64,000 nt of DNA from Rhodothermales bacterium (GTDB taxonomy: Bacteria; Bacteroidota; Rhodothermia; Rhodothermales; JANQRZ01): positions 62,001 to 126,000 of the forward strand of contig JANQRZ010000007.1 in assembly GCA_028284265.1 (NCBI GenBank). The letters run 5' to 3'. The notes beneath the pieces were generated by a model. It worked only from the letters and a program-made list of their open reading frames with translations, made no database searches and was not told the DNA's origin. Both the position numbers and the translations under genes were made by a program. Shown in pieces: positions 15,552 to 24,592 of the stretch (position 1 is its first letter; each line of letters begins with the position of its first letter).

Positions 15552-16931
15552 TCAGCCGAACTCTTCCTTCAGCGCGTTGATCTCCTCATGGAAGGCCGCG
15601 ACGAGGGCGTCGGGGTCAGGGGCCATCTTGGCGTCGGTGGCGATGCCGAGCATGACCTCGCCCGCATAGCTGATCACGCTGACGCCGAGGCCGATGTCGC
15701 CCGCGCGTGGCACCCAGAACATGATGCGGCGGAGCGGATTGCTGTAGAAGTGAAGCTTCTCGCGCGGCCCCGGTACGTTGGTCACGACGGCAGAAACCTT
15801 CGACGAGAGGATATCGACGACCTGTCCGTGCAGTAGCTCTGGCCCCGCCCCGATGGCTTGCAGGATGCCGAAGGCGACGGCGGGTTCGGCGGAGCTTTTG
15901 ATGATGTCCATCCGCCGCTTGATCTCCAGCAGTCGCTCCCGCGCATCCGCGATCCCGATGGGGAGGGAGAGGAAGACGAGGCCGAAGACGTTGCCGAGGT
16001 CGAACGCCCGCTCGTAGGGCCGGAGGTTGACCGGGATCACCGAGCCGATCTCGATGTTGCGAGTCGGTTCGCGGTGTCCTCGTAGGTAGCGCCGGAGCGC
16101 GCCCGTCACGGCGGCCATCAGCACGTCGTTCAGTTTGCCGCCGACGCCGTGGGCGATGGCCTTCACGTCGTCGAGCGGGAGCGGGACGGACCACGCCACG
16201 CGCTTGACGACTGTCGCCGGAGCCTTGAAGCGGGTCTTCGAGTCCGACGACATGAGTGCGATCTTGCTCGCCGCCGCGCCGATGCTCATGCCCTGCCGCG
16301 CTAGGTCGAATGCCTTGCCCGGATGCTGGATCGCGTCGAGGCTGCCGGTGATGGCACCGGCAGCCACCTTGCCAAGTCCGTCGATGGTTTTCCCAGCGCG
16401 GCGAAGAAGACGGTCGGCGAGGCTTTCATCCGACCGCTCACGCCCGTAGCTCGGTGTGGCCCGCGCCGGGTCGAACATCTCATCGGCCATCGCGAGGAGA
16501 ACGTGGATCAGCGCAATTCCGTCGCCGATAGAATGGTGAAGTCGCCCGATGAGCGCGCTGCCGCCGTCATACTCTTCGATCAGATGGAACTGCCACGGTG
16601 GCTTCGAGAAATCGATGGGTGTGCTCATCAGCTCGCTCACCAGCTCTTCGAGCGAGGCCTTGCTGTCCGGCTCGGCGAGACCTGCGCGGTGAACGTGCGC
16701 GTCGATGTCGAAGTGGGGGTCGGTCTCCCACATCGGCGTGCTCCCCGAATAGACCACACGCTGCCGGAAGCGCTCGAAGATCAGCAGGCGCTCCTCGACG
16801 AGTCGCTTCAAGTCGTCCAGCGCCATCGGTTCGTCGAAGCCGATGATGCCGACGATGGTCATCGGGTTGACGGAGGACTCCATGCGGAGCCAGGCCACGT
16901 CGGCGGCACCGAGTTTCTGCCTGCGAGCCAT
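15552..16931 (-). CDS. Wax ester synthase / diacylglycerol acyltransferase (WS/DGAT)
   Basis: 459 residues from the ATG at 16931. The catalytic HHxxxDG motif is intact at residues 132-138 (HHSIGDG). Other family signatures are PLDDVK near the middle, GGKLNDVLMAAVTGALRRYL, and a C-terminal VVTNVPGPREKLHFYSNP. The enzyme condenses acyl-CoA with a fatty alcohol or diacylglycerol to make wax esters or triacylglycerol at the inner membrane. It faces the SCP2 and phasin genes. Its upstream side is the large gene-free region at 16.93-18.14 kb. Confidence 0.94.
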   Translation of the reverse strand: MARRQKLGAADVAWLRMESSVNPMTIVGIIGFDEPMALDDLKRLVEERLLIFERFRQRVVYSGSTPMWETDPHFDIDAHVHRAGLAEPDSKASLEELVSELMSTPIDFSKPPWQFHLIEEYDGGSALIGRLHHSIGDGIALIHVLLAMADEMFDPARATPSYGRERSDESLADRLLRRAGKTIDGLGKVAAGAITGSLDAIQHPGKAFDLARQGMSIGAAASKIALMSSDSKTRFKAPATVVKRVAWSVPLPLDDVKAIAHGVGGKLNDVLMAAVTGALRRYLRGHREPTRNIEIGSVIPVNLRPYERAFDLGNVFGLVFLSLPIGIADARERLLEIKRRMDIIKSSAEPAVAFGILQAIGAGPELLHGQVVDILSSKVSAVVTNVPGPREKLHFYSNPLRRIMFWVPRAGDIGLGVSVISYAGEVMLGIATDAKMAPDPDALVAAFHEEINALKEEFG

Positions 16932-17022
16932 GGGAGAGCGGGTGAATGGGGAAGGGCCGGGGCGCAATCTAACGCGGCGAGTGGTTTGGAAGCGCAGGTG
17001 CGCTGGGTCGGATCGTATGACT

Positions 17023-17044
17023 GTTATTGTATTGTAAAGTTTAT
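17023..17044. other. AT-rich patch before the DnaA-box cluster
   Basis: GTTATTGTATTGTAAAGTTT followed by AT is one of the most AT-rich stretches in this GC-rich spacer. It also resembles a degenerate copy of the CCGTTATTGCAA repeat. Confidence 0.35.
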
Positions 17045-17090
17045 AACCGAAAGCGCGGTGGGAGGAGGTCTCATGACGGTGGACTGTTAT

Positions 17091-17099
17091 TGTGGATAA
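17091..17099 (-). promoter_or_regulatory. DnaA box (TTATCCACA)
   Basis: Exact consensus DnaA box on the minus strand (TGTGGATAA on +). First of three same-orientation boxes within 217 bp. Confidence 0.6.
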
Positions 17100-17106
17100 C
17101 TATTCG

Positions 17107-17137
17107 TTTGAACCGAGGGGTGGCCTGTGTATCTTCA
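17107..17137 (+). promoter_or_regulatory. Candidate promoter, TTTG-N19-TATCTTCA
   Basis: TTTG at 17107 and TATCTTCA at 17130 fit the Bacteroidota TTG / TAnnTTTG arrangement with one mismatch. It would start a transcript near 17143, running through the structured region to the terminator at 18075. An alternative sigma70-like pair is TTGACT at 17324 with TTAATT 17 nt later. Confidence 0.35.
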
Positions 17138-17275
17138 GAGCACCTCATGCTGCCAGAGAAGAGGTCGTCCAATCGGACCGTACCTCACAGTCGCGTCACT
17201 GAAAAGCCTGACCCCAGTGGTTGGGCTTTTCGGCCCAGGGCGGAAATGGTCCGGCGATACCCCGTGCCGAGAGGG

Positions 17276-17284
17276 TGTGGATAA
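17276..17284 (-). promoter_or_regulatory. DnaA box (TTATCCACA)
   Basis: Second exact consensus DnaA box, same orientation as the one at 17091. Confidence 0.6.
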
Positions 17285-17298
17285 TTCTCTCGATAAGT

Positions 17299-17307
17299 TG
17301 TGCATAA
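17299..17307 (-). promoter_or_regulatory. DnaA box (TTATGCACA)
   Basis: Third box, matching TTATNCACA, 14 bp from the second and in the same orientation. Confidence 0.55.
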
Positions 17308-17355
17308 CTCGGCGGGGCGTGGTCTTGACTTCACGGTTTCTACGCAGTTAATTGG

Positions 17356-18075
17356 ACGCAGTGCTTTCGGGCACACGCCGCCAACGAGGCTTGCCTCGGA
17401 CGCAGCGGCTGCCTCCGGAGCTTGCTCCGAGCAGCGACGTTCCTTGACGCGACTGAAGTTCTCCAGGCTGCATGAGGTCGCCGGTATGGTTCCGGCGAGG
17501 ACACGACTTCTTCGATACGCCTAGTCTGACTTGTCCTTGCGACAAGCGCGCACCCTCGCGGTGAGCGAACGACCAGAAACGACGAAGGATGTCAGATAAG
17601 TCCAGCGCCCCGAGTAGGCCGGTTCAACCGGACGAAAGAACGCGATGGCAGATGCCTCGCCGACGTGATGGGCTTACGGCGTGACTCGCTCACGACGCAG
17701 GCCGTTCACATCCATCCCGGAGAAAATGTGTCTGGGCGGCAGTTGATTGAACGTGGTACTTCGGTACCGCACCAGTTGACAACAGCACAGGGCGACTACG
17801 TCGTGCTACGCTGTGTGCCGCAGCATGTGGACCACGTTTACCGAGATGCTCTGCATCTCATCAAACAGGTGGCCGCTGCAAGAGCCAGCCCGCCCTTTTG
17901 TCCGGCGTTGGTTTGGGAGGAGGTCTGACGACCAGAACCCCGAAGCGACCCGTTCCGACGTATGTCGGTTTCCGGCCATGCGTCGGAGGATGCTTTCGAG
18001 CTGACGAAAGAAGGGCTGTCGCGTCAGGAACTACTTTCAGCGGGTCGGTGCCTCGGGTACCGGCCCGCTTTTTTT
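17356..18075 (+). ncRNA. Large structured noncoding RNA candidate, family unknown
   Basis: No convincing protein frame exists here, but the + strand has a dense series of strong hairpins. Examples are GTGCT-TTCG-GGCAC (17361), CGAGG-CTTG-CCTCG (17385), CGGAG-CTTG-CTCCG (17416), TCGCCGG/CCGGCGA (17478), CTTGTC/GACAAG (17530), CCGG-TTCAA-CCGG (17619), CGTGA-CTCGC-TCACG (17680), GTGGTAC-TTCG-GTACCGC (17753), GAGATGC-TCT-GCATCTC (17843) and CTGACG/CGTCAG (18001). CUUG and UUCG tetraloops are hallmarks of selected RNA structure. The series ends at an intrinsic terminator (18039-18075). The start is uncertain: about 17143 or about 17356, giving 720-930 nt. I found no RNase P signature (GAGGAAAGUCC) and no tmRNA tag, so those identities are not supported. 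Confidence 0.6.
18039..18075 (+). terminator. Intrinsic terminator of the structured RNA
   Basis: An 11-bp stem, AGCGGGTCGGT with ACCGGCCCGCT (one G-U pair), encloses a 9-nt loop and runs into seven T. It lies 68 bp before the pssA start, so it ends an upstream transcript rather than pssA. Confidence 0.88.
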
Positions 18076-18142
18076 GGGGAGCTATGTGCGAGGTGCGTCG
18101 AGGAGCGTCCGTCACGGCAAATGCCGGTTCGTATCTTTCAGC

Positions 18143-19015
18143 ATGGACGATCCCTCCGCTCCGCAGCCGCTCGAATCCCCGCCCGGTTCGCCTTCCGGGT
18201 CGCGCCCGCGCGGGCCGATGCTCCGTCAGCGGCGGCGGGTGATCAGGGGCGTGCCCCCCGTCGCCGTGCCAAGTTTCTTCACGCTGATGAACCTGCTCAG
18301 TGGGTTCTTCTCGATCATCCAAACCTCGGCAGGCAACCTCGAAGCGGCGGCGTGGCTCGTCGTCCTCGCGGCGTTCTTCGACCTGCTCGATGGGTTTATG
18401 GCGCGCCTCGCGCACGTCTCCTCGGACTTCGGGCTGGAGCTTGACTCGCTCAGCGATGTGGTTTCGTTCGGGGTGGCCCCGTCGTTCCTGCTTTACGAAT
18501 TCGGTCTCGACCAGCTCGGACCGATGTGGGGTGGACTCTTGGCGAGCCTACCTGCGCTCTTCGGGGCCGTTCGTCTCGCCCGGTTCAACACGATGACGAC
18601 CTCGGACGAGAAGCAGGGTTATTTCACCGGTTTGCCGATCCCGGCGCAGGCGGGGACGGTCGTCGTGTTCATCCTCACCTTCGCGGATTCGTCATGGTTC
18701 GATGTGCTGGAGCGCCGCCAGATTTCGGTGCTCATCACGCTTGTGCTCGTGCTGTCGGCGCTGATGGTGTCGCCGGTCCGCTTTCAGGCACTGCCGCAGC
18801 CGACTCGGGCAAATCTTCGGGCTTATCCCTACCGGTTCTTAGCATTCGGCCTCGGTCTGTTGCTGACGCTCGTGGGCGAGGTCGTCTTCCGTGCGGGTGA
18901 GGTCGGCCTTCTCATCTCGGCGGTCGTGTATCTTGCCCTCGGAATCGGTGGGGCGATTCGCTGGGCGATTCGTGCTGCCTCTGATCCCGACAACGACCCT
19001 TCGTCTGACTTCTGA
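18143..19015 (+). CDS. pssA: CDP-diacylglycerol-serine O-phosphatidyltransferase
   Basis: 290 residues from the ATG at 18143. A Pro/Arg-rich cytoplasmic head (1-40) is followed by a CDP-alcohol phosphatidyltransferase domain. The DGxxAR-x8-G-x3-D-x3-D signature is intact: FDLLDGFMARLAHVSSDFG, then LELDSLSDVVSFG. Six or more membrane helices are present. It makes phosphatidylserine, the precursor of phosphatidylethanolamine. A TATCTTTC box 12 bp before the ATG suggests a promoter with a very short leader, independent of the upstream RNA. purS and clpS follow closely on the same strand. Confidence 0.95.
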   Translation: MDDPSAPQPLESPPGSPSGSRPRGPMLRQRRRVIRGVPPVAVPSFFTLMNLLSGFFSIIQTSAGNLEAAAWLVVLAAFFDLLDGFMARLAHVSSDFGLELDSLSDVVSFGVAPSFLLYEFGLDQLGPMWGGLLASLPALFGAVRLARFNTMTTSDEKQGYFTGLPIPAQAGTVVVFILTFADSSWFDVLERRQISVLITLVLVLSALMVSPVRFQALPQPTRANLRAYPYRFLAFGLGLLLTLVGEVVFRAGEVGLLISAVVYLALGIGGAIRWAIRAASDPDNDPSSDF

Positions 19016-19021
19016 CCTGCC

Positions 19022-19285
19022 GTGTTCAAAGCCACTGTCCGCATCACGCTCCGCCCGTCCATCCTCGACCCGCAGGGCAAAGCTGTTCGCCATGCGCTCC
19101 ACAGCCTCGGCTATGCCGGAGTCGAGAGCGTCCGCACCGGCAAGCTCATCGAATTGCAAATCGACGCCGCGAGCCGCGAGGAAGCCGAACGCATTGCCCG
19201 CGAGGCGGCGGAGAAGCTGCTCGCCAATCCGGTGATGGAAGACTTCGCCGTTGAGGTTAGCGAGGCCGAGGTGGCCTCGGCGTGA
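19022..19285 (+). CDS. purS: Phosphoribosylformylglycinamidine synthase subunit PurS
   Basis: 87 residues, starting at GTG (19022), 6 bp after the pssA stop. The sequence matches PurS throughout: VRITLRPSILDPQGKAVRHALHSLG (read as VRITLRPSILDPQGKAV and HALHSLGY), VRTGKLIELQID, and a Leu-rich C-terminal helix. PurS bridges PurL and PurQ in the fourth step of purine synthesis. Those two partners are not in this window, so purS is separated from them. The stop overlaps the clpS ATG (TGATG). Confidence 0.9.
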   Translation: MFKATVRITLRPSILDPQGKAVRHALHSLGYAGVESVRTGKLIELQIDAASREEAERIAREAAEKLLANPVMEDFAVEVSEAEVASA

Positions 19286-19611
19286 TGGCGGAGGTGCCCC
19301 GGTTCGGTCCTGCCGCGCCGCCTGCTCGTCCGGCGGCCCCCGATGTGGAGGTGGCCGTCGAGGAGGAAGTCGAGGAGCGCATCAAAGCGCCGTGGCGTGT
19401 GATCCTCTACAACGACGAGATCCACACGTTCGACGAGGTGATCCGTCAGGTCGTCAAGGCGACGGGCTGCTCGGTGGCGCAAGCCGAGCGCCATGCGTGG
19501 ACCGTCCACACCGAGGGCAAAGACCGGGTCTACGAGGGCGAGTTCGAGGAGTGCTTCCGCGTGCAGGGCGTGCTCCGCGAGATCCAACTCGTGACGGAGA
19601 TTGAGGGCTAG
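19285..19611 (+). CDS. clpS: ATP-dependent Clp protease adaptor ClpS
   Basis: 108 residues, ATG at 19285 overlapping the purS stop. The core domain has the classic WRVILYNDEIHTFDEVI segment (residues ~35-51), AERHAWTVHTEGKDRVYEG, and a C-terminal strand. The Asn-Asp pair and the HAWTVH region form the N-degron pocket in ClpS proteins. The N-terminal ~30 residues are Pro/Ala/Glu-rich and longer than in E. coli. ClpS delivers N-end-rule substrates to ClpAP. It is co-transcribed with pssA and purS, but the link is probably only positional. Confidence 0.93.
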   Translation: MAEVPRFGPAAPPARPAAPDVEVAVEEEVEERIKAPWRVILYNDEIHTFDEVIRQVVKATGCSVAQAERHAWTVHTEGKDRVYEGEFEECFRVQGVLREIQLVTEIEG

Positions 19612-22095
19612 CTACCGCATCAGCAGATAGCTCAATTTGATCAGGAAGACGTTCTCCGGGTAGATATCGAACGTGTCGCCGAGTTGGGTCGTGGTTGGTG
19701 TGTCGAACGGGGAAGCGGTCGGGTCGTCGAGGAAGCGGACGGTGTCGTCCTCGCCGAAGCGGTTGTGGCTCCACACGACGAAGATGGTCGAGCCGGGGCG
19801 GTATTCCCACCGGAGCACCGCGTTCGAGAGCAGCGACTCGAACGAAAAGGCCCGGCGCTTCGGGTAGGTGTCGAATGCCTCCAGATCGTTGGGTGAGGTG
19901 AGGAGGGTGAAGTCGCGGAAGCGGCCTCGGGCAGCAAAGAGTTGGGAGAAGAGTTGGAGCGAGAGGTTGGGGCTAAAGGTGACGCTCGTGCGCAGTTCGA
20001 CCTCGAACTCGCGCGTGTCGCGCTCGCCGAAGACGGGCAGGAAGTAGCGACCGAAGAGGCCGTCGTGTGGCACAGCTCCGCTTAGCACAGCGTCGAGCGC
20101 TTCATCGCCATCGAAGGGTGTGAAAGCGTCCGGGGCCGGGGTGCCATCATCGGTCCCGATAGCGAATCCATCCGCATCGCGGCGGAGCGCCTCGTTCGCG
20201 GCCCACGCCAGAATGCCGTCGCGCTCGGTGTACTCCACCTCCAGTCCTAGGTCGAGTCGGTCACTGGCGTCCCACGCGAGGTTAAACTCTGTATTCCACC
20301 CGAACCCACCGCCTTCTTGGAAGTCCACGCCGAACTCGGGTTCGAGGACGAGGCGTCGGCGCGAGTCGGTTTCATAGGAGGCTGTGATGCCCACCGAGCG
20401 GCGGTTGCGGATCGGGCCGAGGCCGCGCGTCTCGCGCACGTCGAATCCGCCCAGGCCGCCGAACCCACCGCCCAGGTTGAACTCGCTGAAGTTCATGAAT
20501 TCCCACTCCGAGAACCAGTTGATGCCGAACCCTCGGTTCGTGCCGTCGCTGTAGCGCCACGTCTGATCGCCGAAGAGGCCAAGGTTGATGCGGCGAAACG
20601 GGCCGACCGGCTGGCCGCCGTTGAGGAAGCTGTTTCCGCCGAGACCGACTCGGATCAGGTTGACTTCGCGGAGCCGTCCGAGGTCGTCGGGCCGGAAGTC
20701 ATCGGAGTAGACGCGCAGGCCGGAGCCCCACGTCGTCGTGCCACGAATCTTATCATAGCCCGTGTAAATAGCGAAGCCGGTCTGGGCATCCACGCTGTTT
20801 GCCGTGCGGTGGCTGACGGTGGCCGCCCCGTCCCACTGGTACGTGTCGTTGGCAACGCGAATCTCCCAGTCGCCTCCGCCGACGAGGGCCTGTTCGCGTC
20901 CGCTGCCTGTGTCGAAGGCGTCGAAGTACGTCACCCCGGCCCCGACGAAGGAGCGACCGCGAAACTCCTGTTTGAGCCGACCCGCGCCGAAGAATCGGGC
21001 CGGGGCAAAGTCGTCGCCTGTGAGCGAGGCCAAGCCGCCGACCGAGAGACCGCTGCTCGTTCGCCCGGTCAGCTTGGTGGCGGCGATGATCGGGTCGGCG
21101 GCCCCGATGCGGCGCGTGTAGAGGAGTCTGCCGTCCCGTCCGCTGTCGATGGTGTAGTCGAAGATCGAGGTGCCTTCGAGGAAGAAAGGACGGCGCTCCG
21201 AGAAGAAGATCTCGAACGTCGAGAGGTTGAGCACGGCGGGGTCGGCCTCGACCTGTCCGAAGTCCGGGTTAATGGTGGCGTCGAGGATGAGGTTGGACGC
21301 GAGGCCCAGCTTGAGATCCGCGCCTACGTCGCCGCCGAGGTTCGCGTCGGCGGTGCCGGGCTGCTCGGCGTCCTCGAAGGTGCGTGCCCGCGAGAGGGTG
21401 TAGGGGCGCACTTGGACGGTTTGGCGTGGCGTGATGCCGCGCAGCCCGGTCAACTGGCCGGCGATAAATCCGGTGGATTGGTTCTCCCGCGTGACGGGCT
21501 GCCAGTAGGCCTCTTCGCTCCGGCGTGGGATCGCCCGTTGGAACTGGATGCCCCACGTTTGCTCACTGGCCTGTGAGAAGCGCAGCATCGAGTAGGGGAT
21601 AGCGAGTTCGGCGACCCAACCTTCTGGCGTGATGCGGACCGCCGAGTTCCACACGGCATCCCACGATACATCAATGTTGTTGCCTGTCTGCACGCCGTCG
21701 AGTTGAACCCCGGCAGCGGTGACGGCAAAGAGGTACGCCGTTTTCAGGTCGCGGTAGCCGTCGATCCCGACAACGAAGAAGGCCGCGTTGCCCTCGTCAT
21801 CGCGCCGGGTGAGTGGGCGACGGATCACCTCCGGCTCGGGGTCGTGCATCACCGCGCCGACGTAGAGGGCGTCGGACCCGTAGAGCACGCGGACCTCGGT
21901 GCGAAAGGAGGCTGGTGCGCCCTCGTCCGGCTCGAACTGGACGAAGTCGGTCGCTACCTCAGCGGCATCCCACGCGGCCTCATCGAGCCGGCCATCCACA
22001 GACAGGACACCCTCGACGGAAGCCGTTGCGACCGTGCGTAGCTCGGTGTCGGTCGGCTGGAAGACCAGGAGCGAGAGAAGAAGTGCGTAGATCAT
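19612..22095 (-). CDS. Outer-membrane protein with CBM9-like domain and DUF5916 beta barrel
   Basis: 827 residues. A short signal sequence (MIYALLLSLLVFQ) is followed by a CBM9-like beta-sandwich (about 25-215: VDGRLDEAAWDAAEVATDF, WDAVWNSAVRITPEGW, ELAIPYSMLRF). Next comes a DUF5916 region (ADLKLGLASNLILDATINPDFGQVEADPAVLNL, seen as NPDFGQVEADPAVLNL, then FFSERRPFFLEG). The rest has alternating aromatic strands typical of an outer-membrane barrel. DUF5916 proteins are widespread in Bacteroidota and poorly characterised. Carbohydrate binding or import is possible. It is convergent with clpS, and their stops are adjacent. Confidence 0.85.
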   Translation of the reverse strand: MIYALLLSLLVFQPTDTELRTVATASVEGVLSVDGRLDEAAWDAAEVATDFVQFEPDEGAPASFRTEVRVLYGSDALYVGAVMHDPEPEVIRRPLTRRDDEGNAAFFVVGIDGYRDLKTAYLFAVTAAGVQLDGVQTGNNIDVSWDAVWNSAVRITPEGWVAELAIPYSMLRFSQASEQTWGIQFQRAIPRRSEEAYWQPVTRENQSTGFIAGQLTGLRGITPRQTVQVRPYTLSRARTFEDAEQPGTADANLGGDVGADLKLGLASNLILDATINPDFGQVEADPAVLNLSTFEIFFSERRPFFLEGTSIFDYTIDSGRDGRLLYTRRIGAADPIIAATKLTGRTSSGLSVGGLASLTGDDFAPARFFGAGRLKQEFRGRSFVGAGVTYFDAFDTGSGREQALVGGGDWEIRVANDTYQWDGAATVSHRTANSVDAQTGFAIYTGYDKIRGTTTWGSGLRVYSDDFRPDDLGRLREVNLIRVGLGGNSFLNGGQPVGPFRRINLGLFGDQTWRYSDGTNRGFGINWFSEWEFMNFSEFNLGGGFGGLGGFDVRETRGLGPIRNRRSVGITASYETDSRRRLVLEPEFGVDFQEGGGFGWNTEFNLAWDASDRLDLGLEVEYTERDGILAWAANEALRRDADGFAIGTDDGTPAPDAFTPFDGDEALDAVLSGAVPHDGLFGRYFLPVFGERDTREFEVELRTSVTFSPNLSLQLFSQLFAARGRFRDFTLLTSPNDLEAFDTYPKRRAFSFESLLSNAVLRWEYRPGSTIFVVWSHNRFGEDDTVRFLDDPTASPFDTPTTTQLGDTFDIYPENVFLIKLSYLLMR

Positions 22096-22177
22096 CCTCC
22101 GAAGATAGCAGTCAGAAGCAACGTTGCGGCACCGGCGCTACCTTCCGCGTCGTGAATGCGCCGTAGCATGTGTTGCC

Positions 22178-22786
22178 ATGTCCGATACCTACCGCACGAT
22201 TCTCCGCCCCGTCCTCGCCGAGCCACCCAAAACCAAAGGCTCCCGCTTCATCGGCGAGGCGTTTCCGGCTAGGACCGAAGCCGAGGCAGAGACGCATCTC
22301 GACGCCGTTCGCAAGCGCGAGTACGCGGCGACGCACTGGTGCTGGGCGTGGCGCATCGGGACTGAGGGCAAGGCCTTCCGCTACAGCGATGATGGCGAGC
22401 CGAGCGGCAGTGCGGGTGCCCCGATCCTGCGCCAGATCGACGCCCGCGACCTGACCAATACGGTCGTCGTCGTGACGCGATACTATGGCGGGACAAAGCT
22501 CGGCACGGGTGGCCTCGTTCGTGCCTACGGGGACGCTGCGTCGGTGGTGCTTGATGCGGCCCGCATCGTCGAGCATGTCATCCGCGTCCCAGTCCGGCTG
22601 CGGTTTGCCTACGACGACACCTCGCCCGCGATGCATACGGTCAGCCGGTTCGATGCCAAGATTGTAGAGCAGCACTATTCCGACGAGACCGAACTCGTCG
22701 TCCACGTCCGCCGCTCCGAGGCCGAGGCATTGCAAGCGGCGTTCGTTGAGGCACTCGGTGGTCGAGGGGCTGTTGAGCGCGTGTGA
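22178..22786 (+). CDS. YigZ/IMPACT family protein
   Basis: 202 residues from the ATG at 22178. The UPF0029 N-terminal domain is clear: KGSRFIGEAFPARTEAEAE, HWCWAWRIG, RYSDDGEPSGSAGAPIL and VVVVTRYYGGTKLGTGGLVRAYGDAA. A short C-terminal ferredoxin-like DUF1949 domain follows (residues ~140-200). Eukaryotic IMPACT regulates Gcn2. The bacterial role is unclear, though a translation-related function has been suggested. It is divergent from the DUF5916 gene. Confidence 0.9.
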   Translation: MSDTYRTILRPVLAEPPKTKGSRFIGEAFPARTEAEAETHLDAVRKREYAATHWCWAWRIGTEGKAFRYSDDGEPSGSAGAPILRQIDARDLTNTVVVVTRYYGGTKLGTGGLVRAYGDAASVVLDAARIVEHVIRVPVRLRFAYDDTSPAMHTVSRFDAKIVEQHYSDETELVVHVRRSEAEALQAAFVEALGGRGAVERV

Positions 22787-22870
22787 CAAAGAGGTGTCAC
22801 CTAGTGGTCTTACGTTGACGGTATCGGGCTGTGCGAGCTATCCTCTCGCCGGACCCAACCTACCAGAAAC

Positions 22871-23986
<1,116 letters not shown>

Positions 23987-23990
23987 CGTC

Positions 23991-24395
23991 ATGGCCCACG
24001 TCCGAGGCATCGGTGGCATCTTTATCTACTCACCTAACCCGCAGGCGCTCGCACAGTGGTACGCCGATCACCTCGGCATCGAACTGATCGCCTACGAGGA
24101 GGGAGCCAACTACGCGCACGAGTTTGCGTGGGACGCCGACGCCGAGACGTGGGACCCGCGCCGCAATACGACGTGGGCCGTGCTGAAGGCGAAGGACGAT
24201 CAGGCGGCCCTGGCGCGGGCGTTCACGGTCAACTACCACGTCGATGACCTGCGCGGCCTGCTTGACCAACTACGGTCGGCGGGGGTGGAGGTGGAGAAGT
24301 TCGACGAGTACGACTACGGCAGCTTCGCCTACGTCACCGATCCCGACGGCAACCGGATCGAACTCTACGAAGCGGCGACACCACCGGGTGCCTAG
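23991..24395 (+). CDS. VOC-family (glyoxalase-like) protein
   Basis: 134 residues. A typical VOC beta-alpha-beta-beta-beta repeat is present: GIFIYSPNPQALAQWYADHLGIEL at the start (seen as IYSPNPQALAQWYADHLG), FTVNYHVDDLRGLLDQLRSAGVEV, and FAYVTDPDGNRIELYEA at the end with the conserved GNRIELYE metal-side Glu. The first metal ligand position is Tyr/Ser rather than His, so it may not be a classic glyoxalase. It follows the TRAP binding-protein gene by 4 bp. Substrate unknown. Confidence 0.85.
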   Translation: MAHVRGIGGIFIYSPNPQALAQWYADHLGIELIAYEEGANYAHEFAWDADAETWDPRRNTTWAVLKAKDDQAALARAFTVNYHVDDLRGLLDQLRSAGVEVEKFDEYDYGSFAYVTDPDGNRIELYEAATPPGA

Positions 24396-24406
24396 CAAAA
24401 AAGGCC

Positions 24407-24494
24407 GTCATTTCGACGAGCGTAGCGAGGAAAAATCCCCTACATCCTAAAACAGCACCCAACGATGGGGATTTCTCGCTCCGCTCGAAATGAC
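24407..24494. repeat. REP-like inverted repeat (GTCATTTCGA...TCGAAATGAC)
   Basis: The left arm GTCATTTCGACGAGCGTAGC and onward (24407-24440) and right arm (24467-24494) pair with few mismatches around a ~26-nt centre. The GTCATTTCGAGC/GAGAAATCCCC type is a dispersed palindrome seen in many genomes. It differs in sequence from the repeat at 4972. Confidence 0.75.
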
Positions 24495-24592
24495 AGGGGA
24501 AGAAAGGCGGGACCATACAGTGACAGGACGGATTCGTGAGGATCAGCGGCGGCAGAGCGGGGTATGCTGAGGCAGACCAACCCGCTGCCGCC

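Noticed and set aside
17665-17928. 87-codon frame in the gene-free region
   Set aside because: It crosses several strong RNA hairpins, has no family resemblance, and its codon use is unlike that of neighbouring genes.
17356-18075. RNase P RNA or tmRNA as identity of the structured region
   Set aside because: The conserved GAGGAAAGUCC core of RNase P and a tag-peptide frame of tmRNA were looked for and not found, and the length is too great.
17861-18415. 184-codon minus-strand frame
   Set aside because: Runs through the terminator and into pssA antisense; Arg/Pro/His-rich shadow.
20317-21576. 419-codon open frame on the + strand
   Set aside because: Antisense to the DUF5916 gene, with no motif or signal peptide.
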